Part shown: positions 6,789-14,899 of the stretch, piece after piece
How positions within the stretch are numbered: the stretch's first letter is position 1
Layout: every line of letters begins with the position of its first letter
DNA from: an uncultured Actinomycetes bacterium
GTDB taxonomy: Bacteria > Actinomycetota > Actinomycetes > Nanopelagicales > Nanopelagicaceae
DNA length: 20,828 bases
Direction: 5' to 3'
Assembly: GCA_903822245.1 (NCBI GenBank)
Contig: CAIJOE010000167.1
Location: 1-20,828, forward strand
Made by a program: the position numbers and the translations under genes
Notes under the pieces: generated by a model
Database searches by the model: none
The model's input: only the letters and a program-made list of their open reading frames with translations
What the model was told of the DNA's origin: nothing

Positions 6789-7499
6789 GTGCCAGAGTTA
6801 ATACGTCCAAGTACTGTGTTGCCGGCTAATAGGCGTGCATTCACGCTTCGCACCATCGATGGACTCAATCTAATCGGGGAAGTTTCATCGCCACTTGGCC
6901 AAGTGGTGGCATCTCTGCTCTGCCTGCACCCAAACCCAGCTGGCGGGGGAATGATGGATAGCCATATTTATAAGAAGGCTGCTAATCGTTTACCAGAACT
7001 TGCCGGAATCGAAATAATTCGTTTTAACACTCGCGGAACAAAGAGCGAGGCCGGTCAAAGTGAAGGTCAATACGATGAGGGCAATAGCGAGAAGTTTGAT
7101 GTGCAAGCGGCATTGAATTATTGTTTTGATGAACTCAAGATTGAAAAACTTTGGGTTACGGGATGGAGTTTTGGAACTGACTTAGCGCTTAAATACGCCA
7201 GAGATCCAAGAGTCATAGGTTTAATTCTTCTAAGCCCACCTTTAAAATATTCAGACCCTGAAGAATTAATTTTCTGGGCTAGGGATGGACGTCCAATTAC
7301 TGCGTTAATTCCAGAGCATGATGACTATTTAAAGCCAGAGCAAGCGGCCAAGGCATTTTCGGTTATTCCCCAAATTAAGCTAATAAATGTTGAAGGTGCT
7401 AAACATCTTTGGGTAGGTGAGCCAATGGTTCACCGAGTATTAACAGAAATAGTTGGCCTCCTAGCACCACAGCGACTTCCGCTGCCTACTTTGATTTAG
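6789..7499 (+). CDS. Alpha/beta hydrolase
   Basis: The 236-residue protein has the alpha/beta hydrolase core: oxyanion-side CLHPNPAGGG (45-54), nucleophile elbow GWSFG with Ser127, an acid residue in PEHDDYLKP (Asp178 or Asp179) and His206 in GAKHLWVG. It resembles short cytoplasmic hydrolases of dienelactone-hydrolase/YsgA type; the substrate is unknown. It has a GTG start at 6789 and no Shine-Dalgarno sequence; TAAACT lies at -12 to -7. It is divergent from the aldehyde dehydrogenase, which suggests but does not prove a shared pathway. Its TAG stop (7497-7499) overlaps the stop of the AI-2E family gene, and a 12-bp hairpin begins 7 nt after it. Confidence 0.88.
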   Translation: MPELIRPSTVLPANRRAFTLRTIDGLNLIGEVSSPLGQVVASLLCLHPNPAGGGMMDSHIYKKAANRLPELAGIEIIRFNTRGTKSEAGQSEGQYDEGNSEKFDVQAALNYCFDELKIEKLWVTGWSFGTDLALKYARDPRVIGLILLSPPLKYSDPEELIFWARDGRPITALIPEHDDYLKPEQAAKAFSVIPQIKLINVEGAKHLWVGEPMVHRVLTEIVGLLAPQRLPLPTLI

Positions 7500-8626
7500 T
7501 TTGTGTCTGATCTTGGAAATACCACTTCATCTAAGATCAGAAGTACTGCCGCAGCAAGTGGAACAGAAACTATTCCACCGATTAGTCCCATAAGACTTGT
7601 TCCTAGAAGCACAGCCACAATTGTCACCAGCCCAGGTATTGACAGTGAGCGTTTCATAATTCTTGGCATAATTAGATAGTTCTCAATCTGCACATAAATT
7701 AAGTAAGCAATAAAGGAAATAATTGCTGCAGTTGGACTCTTGCTCAAAGCAATTAGTGTCACAACGGTGATTCCCAAGAAATGACCCACCAATGGAATTA
7801 GGCCACAGATTAGAACCACCATTGCCAGTGCGGTCTTATAGGGCAGGGCTAAGGCAAAGCCAAGAATTAAAGTAAAGAAGCCAGCGATAATTGCAACAGA
7901 TACCTGACCGCCGACAAAGATTCCTATTCGATAAATGATTGCATCACTTAGTTTTGAAACGCGATCACGTCGAGTAGCTGGAACTAGCCGGTATGCGACT
8001 TTAGTTACTGAAGGCAGTGAGACTAAGAAATAAAGTGTCAAAATTAAGATCGTCAGGCCAGCTACGGCGCCAGAAACAACGGCCTTACCGACCCCAAGGA
8101 CGCCACCAAATGCGCTAACCACCAATTGACCATCTTTAACAGAGGCAGCAACTTTTTTCTGTAGCGCATCAACAATTCCGTAGTGTTGATTTAAGTTATT
8201 GATTGTTGCGTTGTTCTTTAAATTATCGACAATAGTTGGAGCATTGTTTAGAAGTGAATTAACTTGATCAACTAGTGGTGGAATTGCCACCCAGATAAAT
8301 AAACCAACAAATCCAATAACTAATCCAACAATTATCGCAACGGCGCCACTTCTTGAAATCTTTCGTTTTTGTAGAAATTGGACCGCCGGATTAAGTCCAG
8401 AGGCAAAGAAGAGGGAAATTATGATTAGCAAAATTGCCTGACTTGCAGATGCAAATGCTCGAAGTATGGTGATTGCCAATACACCGCCTAAGGCAGCGAA
8501 GAATCCAAAGTAAAAAGGGTGTGCTTTGTTAAGTGGCTCACCTCTAGATCCGAAGTCCTCGGGAGTCGCTTCCTTCTTTTTACGCCTAGGTGAGGATCTC
8601 TTGAGGATTGGTTTCAATTTAGCCAT
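7496..8626 (-). CDS. AI-2E family transporter (PF01594-type membrane protein)
   Basis: The 376-residue membrane protein has a basic N-terminal cytoplasmic tail (KRSSPRRKKK) and hydrophobic segments at about 40-57, 62-80, 95-118, 167-203, 235-262, 266-292, 298-316 and 333-367. The family hallmark QIENYLIMPRIM is at 313-324, preceded by the GLIPLVGHFLG segment (275-285). The family was named for autoinducer-2 export in E. coli TqsA, but other members are Na+/H+ antiporters or have no known substrate, so the cargo here is open. The ATG at 8624-8626 has no Shine-Dalgarno sequence; TAAAAT lies at -12 to -7. It is divergent from the DUF4032 gene by 47 nt and convergent with the hydrolase gene with a 4-nt overlap. 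Confidence 0.92.
   Translation of the reverse strand: MAKLKPILKRSSPRRKKKEATPEDFGSRGEPLNKAHPFYFGFFAALGGVLAITILRAFASASQAILLIIISLFFASGLNPAVQFLQKRKISRSGAVAIIVGLVIGFVGLFIWVAIPPLVDQVNSLLNNAPTIVDNLKNNATINNLNQHYGIVDALQKKVAASVKDGQLVVSAFGGVLGVGKAVVSGAVAGLTILILTLYFLVSLPSVTKVAYRLVPATRRDRVSKLSDAIIYRIGIFVGGQVSVAIIAGFFTLILGFALALPYKTALAMVVLICGLIPLVGHFLGITVVTLIALSKSPTAAIISFIAYLIYVQIENYLIMPRIMKRSLSIPGLVTIVAVLLGTSLMGLIGGIVSVPLAAAVLLILDEVVFPRSDTN
7506..7541 (+). terminator. 12-bp hairpin just past the hydrolase stop, inside the opposing gene
   Basis: TCTGATCTTGGA (7506-7517) pairs with TCTAAGATCAGA (7530-7541): eleven Watson-Crick pairs plus one G-U, around a 12-nt loop. It begins 7 nt after the hydrolase stop and lies within the last codons of the AI-2E gene. 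The G-U pair forms only in plus-strand RNA (it becomes C-A in the other), so the fold favours the hydrolase transcript. No U-tract follows, so termination could need Rho, or the hairpin may protect the 3' end. Confidence 0.45.
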
Positions 8627-8632
8627 GTGTAG

Positions 8633-8638
8633 ATTTTA
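8633..8638 (-). promoter_or_regulatory. Candidate -10 box for the AI-2E family gene
   Basis: TAAAAT on the minus strand lies 6 nt before the ATG (at -12 to -7), a near-consensus box with no Shine-Dalgarno sequence between it and the start. This is consistent with a leaderless transcript. Confidence 0.5.
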
Positions 8639-8673
8639 ACCTCGCGTTAATAATAATAGGAGAGAATTGCCTC

Positions 8674-9921
8674 GTGGCTGACCTAAGAATTACCGGACTA
8701 GCTGAAGAGATGTCTTCACTAGCCAGGTTGCCATGGGCCAAACCGCTGGAGGAGTGGGATGAAGAAGCAAACCTCACCGACATGCGCGGTATCTCAAGAC
8801 ATATTGTTCGCTTAGTTCGAGCAACCGATGATCCAGAGTCAAAGATCTATGCCGTTAAGGAAACGGTTCCTGAGTTTGCAAACCGTGAATATGGCGTTCT
8901 TCGTGAATTAAATAACCGAGCCGCACCTTGTGTTGAGCCAGTAGCAGTATTAGAAAACAGAACAGATGCCGCTGGCCAAGAGCTGCCAGCAATATTAGTT
9001 ACGCATTACCTGCCATTCTCACTTCCTTATCGGGTTATTTTGAGTGCAGAAATTACCCCGCATGAAATTAACAATATGGCTAACGCGCTTGCACTTCTTT
9101 TAGTACGCCTACATCTACTTGGATTTTGGTGGGGGGATTGCTCCCTTTCCAATACTTTATTTAGACGAGATGCAGATCAATTCGCTGCCTACTTAGTTGA
9201 TGCCGAAACTGGCGAATTTCAATCAACTTTGACTGATGGCCAACGCGAACACGATTTAGAGATTTCACTTTTCAATGTTGCTGCCGAATTAGAAGACTTA
9301 CAGATCGCAGGGGTATTACACCCAGAAGTTGATCCGATTCGCTCAAGTGAGAATGTTATTAAGCGCTATCGCAGGCTATGGAAGATGCTCAAAGAGCCAC
9401 AGATTTTAAATCCAGATGATCGTCACGCCGTTGAAGGTGCGATGCGTACATTGCAGGATCTTGGTTTTGCGGTGGAAGAAGTTGAAGTTTCCATTAATGG
9501 CGATAAAGGTGAATTGAAATTCCAACCAAAGCTAGTTGCTGCTGGCTATCACCAAAATCGCTTAATGGAACTACTTGGAATCCAAGCCGAGGAATTGCAG
9601 GCAAAGCGATTGCTCGCTTCATTTGATCGTTTCCGTGGCCGCGAACCTATGCCAAAGCCACCAATTCATGACAGTGCGCGCCGATGGCTTCGCGATACCT
9701 ATCACCATGTAATGAATCAAGTGCCACAAGAGCTACGTGATCGAGTCGAGCAAGCCCAGATGTTCCACGAAATTCTGGAACATCGTTGGTATCTTGGAGA
9801 GCAAGCGGGCCACGATCTAGGTCTTGACTTTGCTACCAGTGATTACATTCTCAATGTTCTGCCGTTTAGACCACAAACTGGCGTATCAATGCCCGGAATC
9901 CACGAGCCGTCTAGTAAATAA
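8674..9921 (+). CDS. DUF4032 protein with kinase-like N-terminal domain
   Basis: This 415-residue protein belongs to the actinobacterial family that joins a Kdo/WaaP-type kinase-like domain to DUF4032. Kinase-like features are visible in order: YAVKET with Lys62, a possible helix-C Glu72 in REYGVLREL, the catalytic-loop equivalent WGDCSLSNTLF with Asp155 and Asn160, and a metal-binding Asp176 in YLVDAETGEF. So ATP-dependent phosphorylation is plausible, but no substrate is known, and actinobacteria lack LPS. The C-terminal part (about 220-415) contains RFRGREPMPKPP and a conserved helical end. The GTG start is supported by AGGAG at 8658-8662; GAGAAT also sits at -12 to -7. A thioredoxin-TPR gene follows 30 nt downstream, probably in one transcription unit. 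Confidence 0.88.
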   Translation: MADLRITGLAEEMSSLARLPWAKPLEEWDEEANLTDMRGISRHIVRLVRATDDPESKIYAVKETVPEFANREYGVLRELNNRAAPCVEPVAVLENRTDAAGQELPAILVTHYLPFSLPYRVILSAEITPHEINNMANALALLLVRLHLLGFWWGDCSLSNTLFRRDADQFAAYLVDAETGEFQSTLTDGQREHDLEISLFNVAAELEDLQIAGVLHPEVDPIRSSENVIKRYRRLWKMLKEPQILNPDDRHAVEGAMRTLQDLGFAVEEVEVSINGDKGELKFQPKLVAAGYHQNRLMELLGIQAEELQAKRLLASFDRFRGREPMPKPPIHDSARRWLRDTYHHVMNQVPQELRDRVEQAQMFHEILEHRWYLGEQAGHDLGLDFATSDYILNVLPFRPQTGVSMPGIHEPSSK

Positions 9922-9939
9922 CCAGATTGCCTTTCGAAG

Positions 9940-9945
9940 TAGGAT
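9940..9945 (+). promoter_or_regulatory. TAGGAT element before the thioredoxin-TPR gene (SD or -10)
   Basis: TAGGAT lies at -12 to -7 before the ATG at 9952, in the context GAAGTAGGATTGCCAC. Almost the same string precedes the short-chain dehydrogenase gene at 17812. AGGA with 7-nt spacing is a normal Shine-Dalgarno sequence, while TAGGAT also fits TANNNT, so either role is possible. Confidence 0.4.
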
Positions 9946-9951
9946 TGCCAC

Positions 9952-10851
9952 ATGAGTTTGCCGCCGCTGCCTAAGAATTTTGCAAGTGCGGTGGATCTAA
10001 GTTCACTTGGTAAGCCAAAAGTTGATGCCGCAAAGATTCCTGGGATTGCCATCCGTGAAGAAAACTTTGCCAAAGATGTGCTTCCGATTTCCTCTAAAAA
10101 GGTCGTAATTGTTCTTTGTTGGTCACCTAGAAGCTCGCAGGCGATTGAACTACTAGAAGTAATGGATAAGTTCAATCAAAGTGATTTACTAGAAGATGGC
10201 GAACCGGCCTGGGTATTTGCCACCGTAAATGTGGATGAAGAGCCAAAAGTTTCCCAAGTCCTGCAAGTTAAATCAGTTCCACTTGTCATCGCCCTGATTC
10301 AAGAGCAACTGGTACCGCTCTTTGAATCAGTGCCAGCAAAAGATCAAATTAGATTAGTTATCGACAAAGTACTTTCCCTTGCTAGCGAACGCGGGGTGGG
10401 TAAAGCTCTTACTAACACGGGGCCAAGTGAAATCCCTCTAGAGCCAGAAGAAATTGAAGCTATGGCCGCCATGGAAAAAGGTGACTATAGGTCAGCAAAG
10501 CTTTCCTATGAAAAACTTCTGGCAAGAAAACCTGGAGAGAATATGGCCAAGCTTGGCTTGGCTCAAACCCAATTACTTATTCGAATTGAAGGATTAAACC
10601 CACAAGATACATTGGCCAAAGCTAATGCAAATAAGAGTGATTTAGCCTTGGTTATTTCTGCAGCCGACATTGAAATTGCCACCGGGCAAAACAAAGCAGC
10701 CTTTGATCGATTGATTTCCTTTATTAAGGTTGCCGAAAGTGATGAAAAGAAATCTGCTCGTGAACACCTATTGGAACTATTTATTTTAGTAGATCCAGGT
10801 GATCCAGAACTTGCTAAGGCGAGACAAAATTTAGCGAGTGCACTCTTTTGA
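9952..10851 (+). CDS. Thioredoxin-fold and TPR protein, CnoX/YbbN-like, without redox cysteines
   Basis: The 299-residue protein has an N-terminal extension (1-45), a thioredoxin-like domain (about 46-145) and a C-terminal TPR-like helical region (about 165-299), the layout of the chaperone-associated YbbN/CnoX family. The usual WCxxC site reads W57-S-P-R-S61, with no Cys in the motif. The cis-Pro loop (VKSVP, Pro110) and the strand carrying ATVNVDEEP are kept. It therefore should not act as a dithiol oxidoreductase; a holdase or adaptor role is the family-based inference. It follows the DUF4032 gene by 30 nt. Its TGA stop overlaps the TTG start of the MFS gene (TTGA, 10848-10851). Confidence 0.85.
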   Translation: MSLPPLPKNFASAVDLSSLGKPKVDAAKIPGIAIREENFAKDVLPISSKKVVIVLCWSPRSSQAIELLEVMDKFNQSDLLEDGEPAWVFATVNVDEEPKVSQVLQVKSVPLVIALIQEQLVPLFESVPAKDQIRLVIDKVLSLASERGVGKALTNTGPSEIPLEPEEIEAMAAMEKGDYRSAKLSYEKLLARKPGENMAKLGLAQTQLLIRIEGLNPQDTLAKANANKSDLALVISAADIEIATGQNKAAFDRLISFIKVAESDEKKSAREHLLELFILVDPGDPELAKARQNLASALF

Positions 10852-12041
10852 AAAGTAATTATTCAAAAACAGAACGCCGGGGCTATACCTTTCTCTTCGC
10901 ACCTTTTGGCATTGGAGCCATGGCAACTGCGACTAGATTTCCCGAGATTCGAGATAACCTTCATTTAAATAACGGTACTTTTGGAACAATTCTTAGTCTT
11001 AGCTCCGTCGGTTCGTTATTAGCTTTCATGCTAGTTAGTCAGGCTGTAAATCGATACGGTGTTAGAAGAATTCTCTGGCTTGGCTCCTACGGCTGTTTTG
11101 GTTTGAGCGCTGTTGTGCCACACCTGCATTATGGATGGCAATTCTTGTTTGTAACTATCGGCCTTGGCTTTTCACTTACAACCTTGCACATCGCACAAAA
11201 TGCGCAAGCAATTCATCGCCAAGAAGAGATCGGTAAAGTGATTTTGCCAAGACTTCACGGAACGTGGAGCTTGGGCGCGTTAATAACTTCAATTTTGGCT
11301 ATAGCCGTAACACCTTTTACTACCCTTGCTTGGCATATCGATACTTTAATGGCGTTAATGATGCTTGCAACTGCCTATGGAATTAAAACCACTGGACCAC
11401 ATTTTATTGAAGCATCTGCTAAGTCGCAGGTAGTAGAAAAATCTTCAATTAAATCCACGCTACTTAGCGTCAAAACCTTCTGGGTAATCTCTTTTGCACA
11501 GATCTTGGCGATACAGATCGAGTTTTCAATTAATGATTGGTCAGCTATCTATTCCAAAGACACTATTAAAATGAGCGCAGCTCTTTCAATTATGAGCTAT
11601 GCCTGCTTTATCTCGGCGATGATCGCACTTAGATTTAATGTTCATAGATTGCTCCAGCGCTACTCCGAGCGAGAGCTCATGAAAGTATTTCCAAGAGCTG
11701 GCGGCCTTGGCTTTATCGTCTTTCTAATAATGGGAACCTTGGTTTCAAGTCACCATAGAATTCTAGGGTTCGCTATTTCCCTGCTTGCCTTTATCTGCGC
11801 CGGCCTTGGTTCTTCGTTTCTGGGGCCAACTTTCTTCGGCATTGCTTTTAGAACAAGCAGCCTGCCAAGTAGCGTAGTTGTTGCCCAAATAGGTTTAATA
11901 AACGTGGTTGTAACCTTCATCGTGAAGGTAATTATTTCTTGGGTAGCGCAAGTGACAAACGTGACGACTGGCCTGATGATTCCAGGAGTGATGTTGATTT
12001 GTACTTCAGCTTTTGCTTACTTAGGAAATGAGAAGAAGTAA
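10848..12041 (+). CDS. MFS transporter (major facilitator superfamily), substrate unknown
   Basis: The 397-residue protein is almost entirely hydrophobic, with about twelve predicted membrane segments and a cytoplasmic loop in the middle near 185-205. The MFS loop motif appears as NRYGVRRILWLGS (68-80) between segments 2 and 3. HGTWSLGAL (137-145) is reminiscent of the YbjJ/fucose-permease-like branch. No substrate can be assigned. Start choice: TTG at 10848, overlapping the previous stop as TTGA. The next in-frame ATG (about residue 25) falls inside the first membrane segment, so it would truncate the protein. Translational coupling to the thioredoxin-TPR gene is likely. It ends one base before the aceE stop on the other strand. 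Confidence 0.88.
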   Translation: MKSNYSKTERRGYTFLFAPFGIGAMATATRFPEIRDNLHLNNGTFGTILSLSSVGSLLAFMLVSQAVNRYGVRRILWLGSYGCFGLSAVVPHLHYGWQFLFVTIGLGFSLTTLHIAQNAQAIHRQEEIGKVILPRLHGTWSLGALITSILAIAVTPFTTLAWHIDTLMALMMLATAYGIKTTGPHFIEASAKSQVVEKSSIKSTLLSVKTFWVISFAQILAIQIEFSINDWSAIYSKDTIKMSAALSIMSYACFISAMIALRFNVHRLLQRYSERELMKVFPRAGGLGFIVFLIMGTLVSSHHRILGFAISLLAFICAGLGSSFLGPTFFGIAFRTSSLPSSVVVAQIGLINVVVTFIVKVIISWVAQVTNVTTGLMIPGVMLICTSAFAYLGNEKK

Positions 12042-12042
12042 C

Positions 12043-14760
12043 TCAGCCTGAGCCTTCAGTATTTCCAGCATCAGCTGCGCTCACATCATCAATTCGATAC
12101 TTATTGATAGCTTCTCGAACCAACTTAGACTTAACCTCACCTAGATCAGCTAGTTGAGCCAAGGCAGCAACAGTGATTGATTCGGCGTCGACCTTGAAGT
12201 GACGACGTAGTGCCCCTCTTGTATCTGATAGACCAAAGCCATCAGTACCAAGTGTGTAATAAGGCAGTGGTACCCAAGGAGCGATCTGCTCTTGAACTGA
12301 TCGCATAAAATCACTCACAGCAATAACTGGACCATTTTGGGTTTTAAGACGCTTTGTGACATATGAGGTGCGAGCATCATCTGGATTTAGCAAGTTGTGT
12401 CGATCAGTTGCTAGACCATCTCGGCGCAATTCATTCCATGAAGTTACTGACCAAACATCGGCAGCAATTGCCCAATCATCGGCAAGTAGCTCTTGCGCCT
12501 TTAGCGCCCAGTTCATTGAAACACCAGAGGCAAGAAGTTGTACCCGTTTTTTTCCAGATTTAGCTGGTGCGTAGAGATACATTCCCTTTAGCAGGCCATC
12601 TACATCTAAGTTATCTGGCGCTGCAGGTTGGATATAAGGCTCGTTATAGATAGTTAGGTAATAGTAAATATTTTCACTGTTCTCGCCATACATCCTGCGC
12701 AAACCATCGCGAACAATATGTCCTACTTCATAAGCAAATGCTGGGTCATAGGCAACAACTGCAGGGTTTGTAGATGCAAGTAAAGGTGAATGTCCATCTT
12801 CGTGTTGCAGGCCTTCACCATTTAGCGTTGTTCTTCCTGCGGTGGCGCCAAGTACAAAGCCACGAGTCATTTGATCTGCCGCTGCCCAAAAAGCATCGCC
12901 AGTTCTTTGGAATCCAAACATTGAGTAGAAGATGTAGATCGGGATCATTGGCACATTGTGAGTGGCATAAGAACTACCTACGGCAGTAAATGAAGCTACA
13001 GAGCCAGCTTCATTAATACCTTCATGCAAGATCACACCAGAGGTTGATTCCTTATAGGAAAGCATCAAGTTGTGATCCACCGAGGTGTATTGCTGGCCGT
13101 GCGGTGAATAAATCTTTAGGCTTGGGAAAAGTGAATCCATTCCAAAGGTTCTTGCCTCATCAGGAATGATTGGCACAAAGTGCTTGCCAATACCCTCATC
13201 TTTTACTAAATCCTTAAATAAGCGAACAAAAGCCATTGTTGTGGCAACACCTTGCTGGCCAGAGCCTCGCATGACTGATTCATAGACTTCGATACCCGGT
13301 TGTGGCAGCGGAGTTGATTCCTTGCGCCGTGCCGGAATTGAACCGCCTAGAAAATCGCGGCGCTGCATCATATATTTGAATTCAGGAGAATCTTCTGCCG
13401 GACGATAGTAAGGCGGGGTGTAAGCATCGATTTGCTCATCAGAAATTGGAATTTGAAGGGTATCTCTAAATGCTTTTAGATCTTCTAAAGTCATCTTCTT
13501 CATTTGGTGGGTTGCATTTCGAGCTTCAAAGTGCGAGCCCAAAGTCCAACCCTTAATTGTCTTGGCCAAAATTACTGTTGGACGGCCCTTATGTTCAGTT
13601 GCTTCTTTGTAGGCAGCAAATAGCTTTCGGTAATCATGGCCACCACGCTTTAGCGCCCAGATCTTTTCATCAGACCAATCGGCAACCATTGCAGCTGTGC
13701 GTGGATCGCGACCAAAGAAGTGCTCACGAACATAGGCACCTGATTCCGCCTTAAACGTTTGGTAATCACCATCGGTGGTCTTAGTCATTAAATCAACAAG
13801 TGCGCCTTCGGTGTCCTTAGCAAGAAGTTCATCCCACTCGCGACCCCAAATAACTTTTATTACATTCCAGCCTGCACCGCGGAAGATTGATTCAAGTTCT
13901 TGAATAATCTTTCCATTTCCACGAACTGGTCCATCTAGGCGTTGTAAGTTGCAGTTAACAACAAATGTTAAGTTATCTAAACCTTCACGAGCCGCTAGCG
14001 AAAGTGCACCAAGAGTTTCTGGCTCATCAGTTTCGCCATCTCCCAAAAATGCCCAAACTCTTTGATCACTTGTGTCTTTAATTCCTCGGCCATGCAAGTA
14101 ACGATTGAAACGTGCTTGGTAGATGGCATTGATTGGACCTAGACCCATTGAAACTGTTGGGAACTCCCAAAAATCAGGCATAAGTCGTGGATGTGGGTAT
14201 GAAGAAAGTCCGCCACCTTCGTGTGACAGCTCTTGGCGAAAGCCATCCATCTGATGTTCACTTAAACGACCTTCAACAAATGCACGGGCATACATTCCTG
14301 GTGATGCATGTCCTTGGAAAAATATTTGATCTCCGCCGCCAGCATGGTTCTTTCCGCGAAAGAAGTGGTTGAATCCAACTTCATATAGCGATGCTGAGGA
14401 AGCATATGTAGAGATATGTCCGCCAACGCCAATACCTGGACGTTGCGCACGATGGACCATGATCGCTGCATTCCAACGAATAAATGCACGGATGCGACGT
14501 TCGGTTGCTTCATCTCCTGGAAAATTTGGCTCTTGTGCTGGTGGAATTGAGTTGATGTAATCAGTTGCGCGAAGGGCTGGAACTCCAAGATTTTTTTCAC
14601 CTGCGCGCTTTAACATCGCAAGCATTAAATATCTGGCACGAACTGGGCCGGCATTGGCAAGCACGGCATCTAGTGACTGGGTCCATTCAGAAGTCTCGAG
14701 CGGATCGGTATCAACCAGCTGATCGATCAGATGGTCTGGCACGTCAAATGGTTGGCTCAT
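12043..14760 (-). CDS. aceE: Pyruvate dehydrogenase E1 component, homodimeric type
   Basis: The 905-residue enzyme decarboxylates pyruvate with thiamine diphosphate and passes the acetyl group to the lipoyl E2, feeding the TCA cycle. Length and motifs match the single-chain AceE family: GGHISTYASSA (113-123), HASPGMYARAF (151-161), the ThDP-binding motif GDGETDEPE (240-248) ending at NCN (269-271), and the C-terminal half with DEARTFGMDSLFP and QYTSVDHN. I place the start at ATG 14758-14760 (MSQPFDVPDH), not at the in-frame ATG at 14785-14787, because AAGGA (14768-14772) lies 7 nt upstream and homologues begin near there. E2 and E3 genes are not in the window. Divergent from DUF3052 and ahpE; the M. 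tuberculosis homologues are neighbours too. Confidence 0.97.
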   Translation of the reverse strand: MSQPFDVPDHLIDQLVDTDPLETSEWTQSLDAVLANAGPVRARYLMLAMLKRAGEKNLGVPALRATDYINSIPPAQEPNFPGDEATERRIRAFIRWNAAIMVHRAQRPGIGVGGHISTYASSASLYEVGFNHFFRGKNHAGGGDQIFFQGHASPGMYARAFVEGRLSEHQMDGFRQELSHEGGGLSSYPHPRLMPDFWEFPTVSMGLGPINAIYQARFNRYLHGRGIKDTSDQRVWAFLGDGETDEPETLGALSLAAREGLDNLTFVVNCNLQRLDGPVRGNGKIIQELESIFRGAGWNVIKVIWGREWDELLAKDTEGALVDLMTKTTDGDYQTFKAESGAYVREHFFGRDPRTAAMVADWSDEKIWALKRGGHDYRKLFAAYKEATEHKGRPTVILAKTIKGWTLGSHFEARNATHQMKKMTLEDLKAFRDTLQIPISDEQIDAYTPPYYRPAEDSPEFKYMMQRRDFLGGSIPARRKESTPLPQPGIEVYESVMRGSGQQGVATTMAFVRLFKDLVKDEGIGKHFVPIIPDEARTFGMDSLFPSLKIYSPHGQQYTSVDHNLMLSYKESTSGVILHEGINEAGSVASFTAVGSSYATHNVPMIPIYIFYSMFGFQRTGDAFWAAADQMTRGFVLGATAGRTTLNGEGLQHEDGHSPLLASTNPAVVAYDPAFAYEVGHIVRDGLRRMYGENSENIYYYLTIYNEPYIQPAAPDNLDVDGLLKGMYLYAPAKSGKKRVQLLASGVSMNWALKAQELLADDWAIAADVWSVTSWNELRRDGLATDRHNLLNPDDARTSYVTKRLKTQNGPVIAVSDFMRSVQEQIAPWVPLPYYTLGTDGFGLSDTRGALRRHFKVDAESITVAALAQLADLGEVKSKLVREAINKYRIDDVSAADAGNTEGSG

Positions 14761-14899
14761 AGGCTTATCCTTACATAAATTGGCCACACCCCTTGCGCAA
14801 AGCCCGATTGGGGAGTGGACTTAGCCCAGTAGGTTCTAGCCAAGAATTAACTAGATCACATTTATCAGGTGAAAGCGCCTGGAAGGAGGCTAAACCCCG
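14761..14899. promoter_or_regulatory. Divergent control region of aceE and the DUF3052 gene
   Basis: At 139 nt this is the longest clean spacer between genes in the window. Both ends carry real Shine-Dalgarno sequences: AAGGA (14768-14772, minus strand) for aceE and a perfect AAGGAGG (14883-14889) for DUF3052. So these two messages have leaders, unlike most others here. A perfect 8-bp palindrome TTGCGCAA lies at 14793-14800, 33 nt from the aceE start, and could be an operator. A plus-strand pair TTGGGG (14809-14814)/TAGGTT (14830-14835) might be a weak promoter. No known regulator site is recognised with confidence. Confidence 0.45.

Noticed and set aside
14761..14787. Nine-residue longer aceE start (ATG at 14787)
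   Set aside because: AAGGA 7 nt before ATG 14760 supports the shorter start, and the extension is unlike AceE homologues.
14809..14835. TTGGGG/TAGGTT as a firm DUF3052 promoter
   Set aside because: Only three of six bases match each consensus box; mentioned under the control region but not called.
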